This document shows positions 32,488 through 44,387 of a stretch of 64,000 nt of DNA, piece by piece (position 1 is the stretch's first letter; every line of letters starts with the position of its first letter). This DNA is from Favolaschia claudopus (Eukaryota > Basidiomycota > Agaricomycetes > Agaricales > Mycenaceae), in the NCBI GenBank assembly GCA_037176885.1, contig JAWWNJ010000011.1, positions 1,426,001-1,490,000 of the forward strand, given 5' to 3'. The position numbers were made by a program, and so were the translations under genes. A model generated the notes under the pieces. That model made no database searches, had not been told where the DNA came from, and was given only the letters and a program-made list of their open reading frames with translations.

Positions 32488-34354
32488 ATGCATCCAAGGA
32501 ATCCGTACCGAACGCCTCCAGATTTTTTTCAGCTCGCGAAATCGTATCCTCCATTGGAACCATGGTTAGCACCCTGTCGGCTACTGCAAGCTGGCTTGCT
32601 TCTCTCTCTCTTGTTGCAGTCTAATATCTGTCTCTGGCGGCCATTCAATCGACTTCAAAGACGAAAACTCCCAGAGGCATGTGTGCAGAGTTCTTGGCCT
32701 AACCCTCGTCCTGATGCATGCGCAGACGCCTGACAGAAGCGCTCCTCCATCGTGATTTCAATATTTCTCTAAATGTACCTCCAAATCGACTTTGTCCTCC
32801 AGTGAGCCTTGTAAGAGTGCTCCAACGAATCATTGACAACGAGTTTAGGTCCCCAACAGGTTGAGAATTTACTTCCGCCTCGTAAAATACTGACCGCAAA
32901 TCAGACTCAACTACGTCTTGTGGATCCAAGACATCCTCCGCGCGACCGGACTCTCCGAAGGAACGACTGTTCTCGGCTTAGATATGTGCGCTGCTCAGCC
33001 GCCACTCGGTCTTCCCTTGTTAACGATTTGCAGCGGAACCGGAGCGTCTGCGATTTATCCGCTTCTCTCATGCAGCTTGAATCCTACTTGGTCTTTCATC
33101 GCAACAGGTATCTATTTTCCATCGCGTCCTTCTTCCTCGGCACTTACTGAAGGATAATAAGCCAGACGTCGACAAGGTCTCTCTGAGCTGCGCTCGCTCC
33201 AACGCGGAAAAAAATGGTCTTTCAGCGAGGATTCAAATTTGCGAAACTACTCCACAGGCTTTGATTTTTTCTCCCTTGCAGGGCCCTGACATCAGGTATG
33301 CCCCAATCATGGTCGTTCCATAGCTATTTCTCTGGCTGATCTCCTGACAGAGTCGACTTCACGATGTGCAATCCTCCGTTCTACAGCAGCCACGAGGATG
33401 TTGCCGCCTCAGCCGAAGCCAAAGAATTCGAGCCAAATGCTGTATGGCCCACGTACCTCTCAAACCTCATCTGACTCTCACTTTTTGTCAGGTTTGTACT
33501 GGCGCCGACGTCGAAATGATCACAGAAGGAGGTGAATCCGCCTTCGTTGGCCGGATGGTCATTGAAAGTGTCGATATTGGAACCCGATGCCGGTGAATAT
33601 ACTGCTCGCTGGATGAATATCGTTTTGAGTCTGACCCACGGAGATGGTATACGTCGATGCTAGGCAAGATGTCTTCTCTCACCCAAATCGTAACCTCGAT
33701 ACGGGAACACAGTGTCAGGCTCTTTTTACCTGAGATGGCTGTAATAACACACTGAACTGCGGTCAGATTGAGAACTACGGGATAACGGAATTCGTTCAAG
33801 GATCGACGAGACGCTGGGCCATTGTCTGGTCATTCGATGACTCTCGACTACCAGATGTGAGAGCCAGTTCCCCCAATTCAGCCGCCTCAGAGCTTATCAC
33901 TCTCCAGAGTGTAGCACGAATCACAAACCCCCAGATACAGAACCTCATGCCGCCCCGAAACACGCTCCGACAACCCGTTCGAGTCTCTGATTGGGACGCA
34001 GAGCACCTGAACAATGTCCTGGCCTCAGTGTTGGCGGCCGTCGAAGGCACTCGTGTCGCGCAGCTGGAAGGATCCACAGAGAACCCACGCAGCTTCGTGG
34101 TGTACGCATCCAGCAACACTTGGTCCCGAGCTGCGCGGCGGAAGCAGAAACGAGATCCGGGTCAAGCACCAGCAGCGGAAGTCAACCTCGTTTGCTCTTT
34201 ACGGTGGATCCTCCCAGATCCTGATGCCGATAGCGAGTCTCTCGGCCGAGAAGTTACTTTGGAATGCCAGTGGGTGCGGGGTAAAGATCGTAGTTTGTTC
34301 GAAGGGTTCGCCAGTCATGTAAGTAGGAAGGTAACAGAAGCCGTTGCACGTTGA
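32488..34354 (+). CDS. METTL16: METTL16-type U6 snRNA N6-adenosine methyltransferase
   Basis: SAM-dependent RNA m6A methyltransferase; in this family the known target is the ACAGA box of U6 snRNA, in the nucleus. Eleven exons (32488-32564, 32620-32676, 32726-32801, 32849-32859, 32905-32985, 33034-33107, 33166-33295, 33351-33441, 33492-33569, 33630-33713, 33767-34354) give 448 residues, all phases closing. MHPRNPYRTPPDFFQLA is the hallmark N-terminus. Then come LTEALLHRDFNISLNVP, PPVPNRLNYVLWIQDIL, LDIGTGASAIYPLL (SAM loop) and FTMCNPPFYSS (catalytic NPPF). TGADVEMITEGGESAFVGRM, RWYTSMLGKMSSL and GITEFVQGSTRRWAIVWSF complete the core. Exon 4 is an 11-nt microexon and intron 2 begins with GC. 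Both are demanded by the alignment to family residues. The C-terminal part is shorter and weakly conserved. Confidence 0.93.
32849..32859 (+). other. METTL16: 11-nt microexon (exon 4 of METTL16)
   Basis: Sequence GTCCCCAACAG, flanked by acceptor GAGTTTAG and donor GTTGAG. It supplies Val-Pro-Asn and two bases of Arg, joining CPP to RLNYVLWIQD. The family pattern here is TVPLRLNYIHWIED, so leaving it out removes conserved residues and breaks the frame. Confidence 0.8.
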
Positions 34355-34473
34355 ATTGGAGAATGCGGTGAGGTCAGAGTTGAGATACCACCAACCAAGA
34401 ACACTGCTCTGTCGTGGATGCCGATGTCTATAGATACACCTCCGTTCGACAACTTTGAAAGCGCAAGAAAAAA
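34355..34473. terminator. Convergent 3' region, METTL16 / SEC24
   Basis: The two stop codons are 119 bp apart on opposite strands, so 3' untranslated regions probably overlap. No clean AATAAA is seen. Confidence 0.35.
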
Positions 34474-37400
34474 CTACCATATCGACCCCCGCAGCGCGAC
34501 TGCTCCGCCTATCGTCCCTCCATCTCGAAGCTGCAGAAGACCCTTCAGACACGTTTCGTACAAAAACTTAGGACGACTCACAACTTGCTTGATCTGACCA
34601 TGAACCACAGACAAGACTACAGCCACGTCAGTTCATGGCTGCAAGCGTCAAATACAGTCGACGTACAGTCCGTATAGGCCATAGCCCCAGCATTCTGATC
34701 CTCCACAAGCATATCACTGAACTCCAACTCCGCAGCGTCGAGATTCTGTCGAGCGATGAAAAACTTGGAAACTCGTCCCCCGCGCTGGACGCGCCGGTAC
34801 TCCAGGAGGTTGTGAATCTGGGTGGAAAGTCTGCTTTCGAGTCGCGGGAGTGCGCTCTATGAGAACAGGACAAGAGGGTCAGGAAATCCTAGGCGGTGGT
34901 TAAGGATCGGCATACCATTTGCGGGTCAACCACCAAAACATCGTCGACCCCGAACAAGTCTAGTAAGATCTGCGGGGACACGCTGTCGCCTACCCATAGA
35001 ACCACGGCTTCGCCATTATCTACATAGAGGGTTCGTCAGCCGAAATGATCCTTGATCTGAAAAGACACTGCAGTACCGATGAGATACACCCCATTGGCCG
35101 ACATATACAAATGACTATCGCGCATGACATCCGGCAAGTTCAGACGCCCTGTCGTCTCATCCGGAAACAGGGCGTCCTCAGCAAGGTCATGCAACGCGAG
35201 AAGGGGTGGATACAGAAGCTGCACAAGACTTCGTACACTCATCGAGAGCAACCGATGTGCGTAGTAGTTCCTGACGTCCGAAGTCACGTTTCGCGCTGCA
35301 GTAGCGATAAGGCTCATAAATGAGTATCAAAATGTGAAACCACGTACCTCTGAGACACTTGCTCTTTTCTATGCCGAGAGTATAAACAGGAAGTCCTTTA
35401 AAGGCTTCAGGTAGGATGAGCTGGTACGGGCGGTCGATCAATCAATCTCGGGGAAATTACAGCCAAAGCAGTTGGCTATACCTACCTGATCGTGCGACGA
35501 AGTATTGGAGCATTTGTTTCGGTAAGCAAGAAGTATCGAGGAGCAATTTTCTGTCAGATCTTCGCGGATATTGGCGAGCTTCTCCGAACTCATTTGCGAG
35601 ACAGCTGTGCAACGGTCGGTCGTCAGATGAGGCCATGACAGAGAGGCATTGTAGTCGAATTACCTCGCCGAGCAAGATGATGAAGGGTTGCATCTAAATC
35701 CGCCAACAGGAAGACATTCCACGCCAGCTCGACGATCGGGAGGGCAAGATTACACGTCCGCACTCTCCTCTGACCCTCGACAGTCGTATAAAGGAGGGCT
35801 GACTGCAGATACACGTATCCCCTCGGGTCGAGCGCGCCGCCGCTATGACGAAGAGTGACACTCAGCGCCTTGTCCGCGTCAAGGATCCCAAATTCCAGAT
35901 CCGTCGCTCCGCGCTGGAAGAAATTTCCGTGATGTTCGTTCACCCGGATGCCTGTATACATACAACGAACAAGACGAGTAAGAACAGATCTGTTGAGACG
36001 GAAAGACTGACAAGACCATTGGAGGTCCGGACGCGCATGGTGCAGTTGTATCCTGTTGTACGCCGGATGAGGCGATCGAATTGTGCGTGTAGGATGGCAC
36101 CGTCGCGTTCTGGGGTGAATCGTGGGTGGTAGAACAGCTCGCCACCGGTCATAGACGCAACAACACCTGGGTCGTTTTCCAGTTAGCGTAGTATGAAATC
36201 CAGTGCTTCTATGACTTACCGATGGAGCCTACATCGATATACTTGCTCATGCCCAGGAATATGCTAACCCCAATCCCATCCTCGACACACTCTTCACCAA
36301 TGTCACGCCAGGTATTGTCCCGCGGCGCATACAACGATGCCTCCTTGGAGGTATCGTACATATTGGCTTCATCGGGTTCTCCTGGGAGACCGCCAGCGCC
36401 GACCATAGGTATTGTGCTTTGGAAGACAATGATATGACCACCGCGACCAGCCTACGACAACATAAGCGAAACCCGGACGCCCAGCAAACAATTCACGGAC
36501 TAAACCTGCTATACCAGCTCGGATAGCCGAGCCCAAAGCAGCGTCCGTGTAGGGCATCTCTGCAAAACGTTCTGGAAGAGCATTCAAAAGGCCTTCGATG
36601 GCAGCTTGACGTCCTTGCGGTTTTACGAAGAGCCCACTGCGTAAGGGAAGGAATACTTCGTCGAGGTCGGATACAATGAGCATCGGCACGAGATCTGACT
36701 GGCACAAGCAGCTGTGAGGGCTTGAAAAACAGACCGTGCAGGGGACGCACCGAGAGATCATAGAAATGCAGGGTGACATCAAAGGTGATTATTGCTAATT
36801 CACTCTCGGGAGGAAAGCAAGCGTTGGGGCCGTAGAGGATGTCCTTTAGAGCGGCGCAGGCAGTGAATAGTAGACCTGAACGTAGGGACTCGCTGGACAC
36901 ATCTAGCGCGAATACGAAATTCATTGGTAACGGTTTTCGTTTACCGGTCGGTGGTGGTTCCGAGGAAAAATAGGGCATCAAGAATCGTGGTGGAGGATTA
37001 GACGCCCAATATTCTGGAGGCACAGCAAAATCAACAGTCCCGCGATTCAGTTCAGGACGGTTCAAGTGGTCCATTCGCATCAAGTTGGCGTCGAGGTTAC
37101 AGAAATACTCGGGAGACACTATGTATATATGAGCGTGTAAAACAGTAGCGAGAGGCACGGACACGTTGGCGTTGGCGTACCTTCTGTTTCGTGCGAGCAA
37201 AGGTTGCATTTCCAGGCATTCCCGCCTCGTATCCACGTGCACCAGGGGTTTATATACGCTCTGCAACGTTCGCAGCGCGCGGGACCGCGCTCGCCGAAGT
37301 CGACTAGTGGTACGGGCTCTTCGCGGGGGTCTAAGTCGGCGAATGGTTGAAGTACAGCAACCATGGGTATAGCGCATTCGTTTGCGAGTCGTGAGGTGTA

Positions 37401-37756
37401 GGGAATATTCCAAGTAGTCATTCGGACAAATTTGGGGGACGCGTTGCCTTTGCATCAAGTTTTCAATCCTGGAATTGTTTCTTCAACGACAAGACTCACC
37501 TTGGTCCAAACTAATAAAATCACTGCTAGATAACGGTACATGTTCCCCTGGCTTATTCTGAAAAATTGTATTCTCCCATTGATGTCGGTCGAAGTTGATA
37601 GCCTCTGGCGCAGAGGGTACTTGTGCTGGGTCGATTTTCCTCCGAAAACCTTGACTTATTCAATAAATTGAGCAGCCTTATACGGTATATAGTACCTTGT
37701 AATCTTCTGCCTGCACTGTGGGGTGGTTGGGGAATGTGGTTAGGGTGAGCGTACAT
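34474..37756 (-). CDS. SEC24: COPII coat cargo-binding subunit Sec24
   Basis: Selects cargo into ER-to-Golgi COPII vesicles with Sec23. It begins [18 protein letters not shown], a start typical of basidiomycete Sec24-like proteins. The order is: [51 protein letters not shown], the zinc finger [39 protein letters not shown], then the trunk [19 protein letters not shown]. Further exons give [72 protein letters not shown] (beta-sandwich), the helical part [20 protein letters not shown] and the gelsolin-like end [20 protein letters not shown]. There are roughly 15 exons. The stop is uncertain: after [12 protein letters not shown] the frame runs on for about 35 unconserved codons to 34474, and an intron may end it earlier. 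The N-terminal layout resembles the Sec24C/Sfb3 branch. Confidence 0.9.
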
Positions 37757-40053
37757 TCAAAAGGAAGGGTTGGCACTGCCACCGAATTCTACTAACATGG
37801 ACAAACATACTACCGCCATATGCCCATTTCGGGAAATTTTCTTCATTCAAGCTCATTTTGCGCAGGAAATTGGAAAAAAAAGGATGGATACGACTTAAAT
37901 GGCTTGAGCTTGATTGGTAGGGGTGCGGAGGAGCTTCTGGATAGCTCAATAGAGCGGTGTAAACTCATTCCAATTCGTACATGCCGCGAGACGTTACGAA
38001 TCCTGACGAAGGAAGGAATCGTTGTCTTTTCTTTCCAAACGACCCCCAAAGGCATCAAAGTTTGCTTAAATCCGGTCAGATGTGACCGTGACTTCACACT
38101 TATCCTTACTTCATATGGTAAATGAATACTAACGTTCCATATTTGTTTTCCTTATATGTATTTTCTAATTTCTGTCACTCGTCACACCCCCTGCTTTTGG
38201 GTCATAAACCTGTATAACTCGCACTCTTAAGTCTCGTTATGGAATTCAAATTTAGATTTGCTATTTCTTGAGTGTTTTGTACTTATAAGGTAAATCCTTG
38301 AACAATCGTTGCCTCTTCCTGCATCCGAGTCGCTTTCTTGGTTGAGTCTCTGTGGAGTCTTTCAATGTCCAACATTCTGTTCCTTTGCTCTTGTTTAGTC
38401 TCTGAAATTCGCTGTACGCCTAAATCATGTTTTACGTCTCAAATTGTCGCGGAAAGTGACGGTAGTTGGTCTAGTTCAATGTGTGCAAGCAAACCCTTCT
38501 TTCGAATTGTCTGTAAGAGCAGAAAGACACAGCGGAAATGTTGTAGCCAAAGATCATGAAACAGATGCAGATCCTGCATCTGAGTGCGTGGCGGGGCGCT
38601 CCACTTAGATGAGCATGAACTTGAAGCACCCTTCGGAGAGATCTCCGAAATCAAAAGGTGAGGCAAAGGGCGGCAAGAGGTAGAAATGAGACTTCGAAAA
38701 AAGGATTGAGATTAAGAAGGAGATTCAAGAGAAGGGGGCTGCGAATTAGGAAACGCGCAATGGCACAATGCATGCGCGTTCAACGTAGCTAGATGCTAAC
38801 GGAGAAGAAGGGAGAAAACACACTGAAGTCCTCTAACTGGACCCCCGAAACACGGCTTGTCAGCCAGCCCATTCCTTCAGCAAAAGAAATATCGATTCGG
38901 TTGAGGATATATTGCAGCGAAAGCGGAGAGTTGAGCTGTTGAGTCGAAGCCAAGCGGAAGACCAGTGACACGAACTTTGAGCAGCAAGTTAAAAAGTTGT
39001 TGACCGACGGCTATGGTGAGCAGAAGGCTGAGGACAGCCTAGGCATAGTGTAGACGGCAAATGGGGTGTCCCAGTATGAACCGTGCGCAGCTAAAGACAA
39101 GGGCAGCATCAAATTGACGTATAATGGTGATCTGAATGAAGTTTAATGAGATAAACGGCGGCATCATGAAGTGAAGGAATAATGATATAGTAAAAGCAAA
39201 TACACAGAAAGGATGTCACGAAATTCACTGGGTGTAATGAAGAGAAGAAGGTCGGAGAGGGAAGAGAATGACACGGGATTCACGTTGAATTACATTATCC
39301 ACTCCGCCTCGTGCTCTCCGTCACTTACCAGAAAAACAGATCCTCGTAGCACTTCCAGCAAATAGCGGGCTTCGAGATGATCGTGGAAGCTTCCAAAGCA
39401 CTCGGAGCGGAGCACCAGTGTCCGGACAAAAGAGTAGGATGGTCCTGGATGAGAGACCGGCAAACAGGGGAACAGCTTATGTGAGTAAGGACACCAGGAG
39501 ATGGATCCAGGGGAAATGGGATTTCGACTTGCCGAGATGTATCGTGCATTGCAAGTACTGTATCGTGACAGAAGAAAGACCGACGCGATTTCAAGCTGGA
39601 GCATCGTATACTTAAGTCAGCAAGGCGTTTCAAGGCTCCAGGTGGGACTGATCGAAGAAGATCGGAGTCGGGTGGGTGAGAGCTCAGGCTAAACAAGATT
39701 GCGAGTTGAGTTTGAGTAAGTACTTTCGGAGTGATATAATGTTTCTAAAGGATGAAGCGCCCACTTAGCGCCCGATGACAAATATGTGTTACGTGATGAT
39801 GCGTAGCCTCTTTTTCCGCACAGTCCATCCGCGTCGCGCTGTACGCCGTGTTCTCCGCCTTCTAAACGTCCTGCTCCCTTTCTTCGCGCTGCTCGACGTC
39901 CCTAAATTTCGGCCTGCACCTTCGACCCGACATCCTCTGTTGTAGCCCCTGAGTTTGAGCATCGCCAGTCATGCAAAAGCCGTCGCATCATGAACACACG
40001 ATCTGGGCATTCCGGGACCGTGCCGTGTAATCTACCTACCTACCTACCGGTGA
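37757..40053. other. Gene-poor stretch, no gene recognised
   Basis: About 2.3 kb. The first part is the SEC24 promoter. A 101-codon plus frame (37820-38125) and two overlapping minus frames (39290-39696) lack any motif. The stretch 38150-39290 is poor in open frames on both strands. Confidence 0.45.
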
Positions 40054-41034
40054 TCACCAACGGGGCACACGACATTTGAGACTCGGTTCTAAAGGAAGAT
40101 GCAGTGCGTACACTAGTAAATATGTTCTGTAACTACTTAATCCGAGTCGTAGGAACCTCTCTACATCTATCCTATTTCCCCATCCCTGCTGTTCAGTGTT
40201 CACTCCACTACCTCCAACTCTCGTCATGTTCGCACTTTGTCTTCTATGGCTCCACACTTGTATGCGCTGCTCTATTTCCACCACTTCGGTTCCACCTCCT
40301 TTAAGACCCTCCACAAGTGTATCGCTGAACCACTCCGCTTGATAGTCTCCCCGATATCTCTCTTTGGTAATCTCATCCAACAGACGATCAACCTGACTGT
40401 GAGACTCTTCACGCAAGCTCGCTGTCCTCACTGCCCAATATTCGAGTTTCGGACGATTATACATTTGCATCCCTTATATATCATTATCGTATACCTACTC
40501 GGCGTCACATTTCACCAACTCATGCACAATCTGGCTGCCACATGAACGCGGTGCAGCGCTCCGTCGTCGACTGCGCTTCCCTAGTACCCTCAAATACTTT
40601 GCATCCGCGTGCCATTTTACATGTCCGCCCCAGACCTCACGCACCGATTCCCTTACGATCACTCACGCTTACGATACTTACATTCTGCATGTCTGGCACT
40701 CACCCACCACTAACCGTACATCTTGCCCTTTGCATCCTGCCTTCCTATCTTCGTATCGCTGTGTGATATCCGAGCTCAGTCTCCTTGAAGCCGATACCCT
40801 GAACACTAGTCCTAGTCCCACTCCCAACTTACCTTGCTTTTGGCTCCGCTCCTCTGCCTCTGCCTTTGAGTCTGCCTCCTGTGCGCCTGCCTCCACACCT
40901 CGGTACTTGCCTCTGCCTCGGCCCTCGGGCTTGTCTCCTGTCTTTGTACTCCTTCGCATTTCCTTTGGTGCGTGCTTCTGACTTTGCCTCCGTTTCGGGC
41001 TTGCCTTCTGCACTCCTGCGATCCCCTTCTGCAC
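40054..41034 (-). CDS. Candidate gene, charged low-complexity protein (unrecognised)
   Basis: I do not recognise this protein. Minus-strand exons can be joined with proper splice signals: a Lys/Glu-rich segment ending VVGECQTCRM (donor GTAAGT near 40678), then ESVREVWGGHVKWHADAKYL and SQIVHELVKCDAE, then after a second intron PKLEYWAVRTASLREESHSQ, VDRLLDEITKERYRGDYQAE and WFSDTLVEGLKGGGTEVVEI. The last exon looks coding (acidic/basic alternation, no low-complexity), the first is compositionally biased. A 21-bp tandem duplication sits at its upstream edge. The start is not fixed and it could be a decayed gene. Confidence 0.35.
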
Positions 41035-41047
41035 TCCTGCGATCCCC
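41006..41047. repeat. Tandem duplication, 2 x 21 bp
   Basis: The 21-bp unit beginning TTCTGCACTCCTGCGATCCC occurs twice head to tail without a mismatch. It lies in C/T-rich sequence upstream of the candidate gene at 40.0-41.0 kb. Confidence 0.85.
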
Positions 41048-44000
41048 TTCGCTCTTACTCCTCAGCTCCCTTCATCTCCCGTGCCTCTGCACTTCTGTGC
41101 TATTTTTTCACTGATCTGGTTTTTGAAGTTTCTACTCAATCTTAGCTGGATCCCTCTCTCTCTCCGTGCTGTCCTCGTCGCGTCTTCGGCCATAAATGTA
41201 ATGACTTCACCCCTTCGACAGTCGTTGACTGCACGCGTCGCTTGGCCCCAATCTCTTTCCCTCTAACAAATTGAATCAAGCAGGGCTTCCCTTTGGACCT
41301 CACCTTGTCGCAAGTCATTGACATCTAGCACTCGCCGATACCGCGACGGCGGTTACGATGAATTAAGCCAACTAGAGGAAAACGGTAAAGATCATTCTTG
41401 TGTTCCATTGACGCAGAGACTACTCACTTCGTTTCCATAGGACGATATAGCTCACACGGCTATTGAGCGCACCATCCCGTATCGGCTCGAATCTACCAAC
41501 TTTCCCGGTCGGACTCCTTGCAATAAATACTTGTGTCCTGCTAGTACTAGTAGCTCCATCTGTCTTCACCAATCACCATCAGTTCACCCGTTGTGCATCA
41601 CGGTCGCTCGAAACCCATACTGTTAGAAACTAGGTAGTAAGTAGTACATACACGAACTTCCGTCCCTTGGTACTAGTAGAGCCGTGTACAAGTACTAAAA
41701 CAGTCTTAATCTTGACACGATATTTGTTACAGCAATCGCTGAATCCCTCGAAACCCTGTCCGAGTCGACGCGATCTCGCCCCCATGGAATAATATTTGCC
41801 AAGTACGTGTTTTCAGCTCGAGTAGCTAGCGCTAGTCAGCACATCAGTACTCCGATTCTCGACAGCTGTCCAGAATTGCCCATCCAAAACATGGCAACTC
41901 GAGTACTCGGGGCAATTGTCGGCGGCAAAATGAGCCTATAGCAATTCGCAATTGTGCCAGTAGTTGCCCACAGTTGCGCATTTTATGTATGCTCAGCTTG
42001 GCCGGCCGCTGCCCCCATTTGCCGGCTAATTCTATTACTTTATTTCAACTTTATTTGAATAAAATTCTTATTGTTCAGGCGATTACGCTACAAAATCACG
42101 AAATTACCAACGACGCCGTGAATGCCTTCCGTCCGCAGTACAGAATATGACAAACTGCCAACGCCTAAATAAGAAGCGAATCAGTAACACGTGCAGTCAC
42201 AACTGCAAAACGAAACTTACCTTAGCTATACACCCATCGTCGCAAACGGAGAACGTGGATGTAATGGTCGTCCGGTCCGGTGAGGATGGGCAGGGTCACG
42301 GGCGACTTAAGCGTATCACAAGAAGACGTGCCAAATCAAAAGTAGCTGTTTAGAGCCAACATTAGCAACGTGAAAGCAGATAGTTTGAAAGAACGTACAA
42401 GGGTTCCCTTTCACAACCGAGGCCAATACGCTACAGGTTAATGAGAAATCGGGCTACTGTTAAGGAGAAGGGAAAGACCCACCTGTGTATGACCGGCCGT
42501 TTACAGAGATACGAGGCGCCGAGAACGAGCGAGACGAAGTCGCGACAACTTTATGCGCGTTGATGCATAGATGATTGAAACAGAGCAGATACATGGGTCA
42601 CGCACCTGTAATTACACTCTCTGCTCACAGCTGAAAAGAGTGAGATTAGCGAGAACCTGCTGAACTTTGTCAACACGTACCTTGCTGCAGTGGGGTGCTC
42701 TACGACCGACCTGTACTCTCTTGCTGTCGAAGCTAGCCGCATTCCCTTACAGCCCAGTCTGCTGAAGAGCTTGCCGATTCCGATGCTGCCTAATTCTGAA
42801 TGTTACAATGTATTCTTTGGCATCGCGTCAAGATCTCGACACCCGCCGATTCAAAGTATGGCGGGTTTTCAACGGTAACAGGGCCGAAATCGTGGCGACA
42901 GCGGGAGAAGAGACTAAGAGGATGAAGAACGACGAGGAAGAGGGAGCGGGAGGGAGAGAGCGAGAAGGGATGGTGGAGATTGGGAGTAAGAGTTCAAGCT
43001 CCGACATGGCACAGTCGTCGATGACGTCGACACGGACTTGTGTTTTCGCAAAGACTTGTCAGTGACTTCTGTCAATTTTGAGGACATTTGGGCGGCGTTC
43101 ACATATTTTGAGGGGCAATGACAAAGAGGAACATGGGGGGGCAATTGTGAGAGCAATTTTGGGCAGCCAATCCTCGGCATACGATTTTGACTGGCGGCAT
43201 CGATGCTCGGATGATCCAGGATCAATTTCAAAACCCTCGGCAGGATTCGTACTGCCATGCGAAGCACTGGCCTTAAGCCCCAAGTCCAGATGGCATGCAA
43301 TTCGTGGAGTGGACTGACGATTACTTTCCATGTTCTAGGCAGTCGGCTGACGATTGTCGTTATACACCACTCGACTAAAATTTGAAATGGCACAATGAAG
43401 GATAGCTTGAACTGCTCAAACTGACTATAATTGACCGATCTGTATCACCGAACATACCTAATCTAAGTGATCAAGAATTTCCAGCCACAGAGATTCACAT
43501 TCTATACCGATGTACTATTTATCAGTCGCTTTTGCGTCAGCTCACCACGAGGGAATAATATGACTATTTTTGTACAAATATCTGTTCGTTAGAATCGTGC
43601 GGGTGTTGTTACAGATGCAAAAACGCCTCCACTAATGTGTGATCGTTTGAAGGGATTACAGAGGCATGAACTGGCTGTCCGGCGGAGTTACACTCTAGTA
43701 AATTCGTCTCAGTCGCGGTGACGGAACTCACACGGAACCAATACGAAACACAAATCGAAAGCAGAAGAACCGGGTCACTATGGTAGGCTGTACGCGTCGG
43801 CCTAGCTGAGCCCGGGAACTGCCTGTACATTCAAAGTGGAAAGAACACATCTAGAGCGATTATATCAAGTTGGTTGCCGTCGTCATCAAGCCCTGAAGCC
43901 CGTGGCCAACGACCCAGAGCACAGCTACATATTCACCAGTGGTGTCGAAGTGATAAGCCCGGACTCCTACGCCGCAAATACGCGGTCTATAGTAGTTCTA

Positions 44001-44387
44001 GATGACAGCCACGGTATCGCAAGGTCGGACGCCGCTATCTCTCCAGTTCCTCGCAGCGCAGCCAAGGTTGTTCCAGGATCACCGGCAGTGTCATTCGCAG
44101 GAAAGCAGGCGACGACATGTAAGAGGCACGCGAATTGAGACCTTCTACGCCTTCTTTCTGGGAGAGTTTCCAAACTAGGAACGACGTGGAAGCAAAATAC
44201 AAGAGGCGTTACACACTGTCACAGCCCAAACTCGGCTTGTCCCTTGTCCTCATAACCGCCTAACCTCTCACTCCCTGGCCCCGCCATCCCGCCCCTTCCC
44301 ATCGTCCCCGAAATATCCCTACGATAGCGGAGAGCCTTCCCCGCCGCCTCTTGGCTCTTTCACCAGTGCCTGCCGTCTCCAATAGCC
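41048..44387. other. Gene-poor stretch, no gene recognised
   Basis: About 3.3 kb. ORFs are below about 160 codons and lack motifs; those at 42147-43393 do not join into a recognisable protein. Several TACTAGTAG-like strings occur near 41540-41680. The final few hundred bases contain the presumed G-alpha promoter, with C-rich pyrimidine stretches at 44260-44340. Confidence 0.45.
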
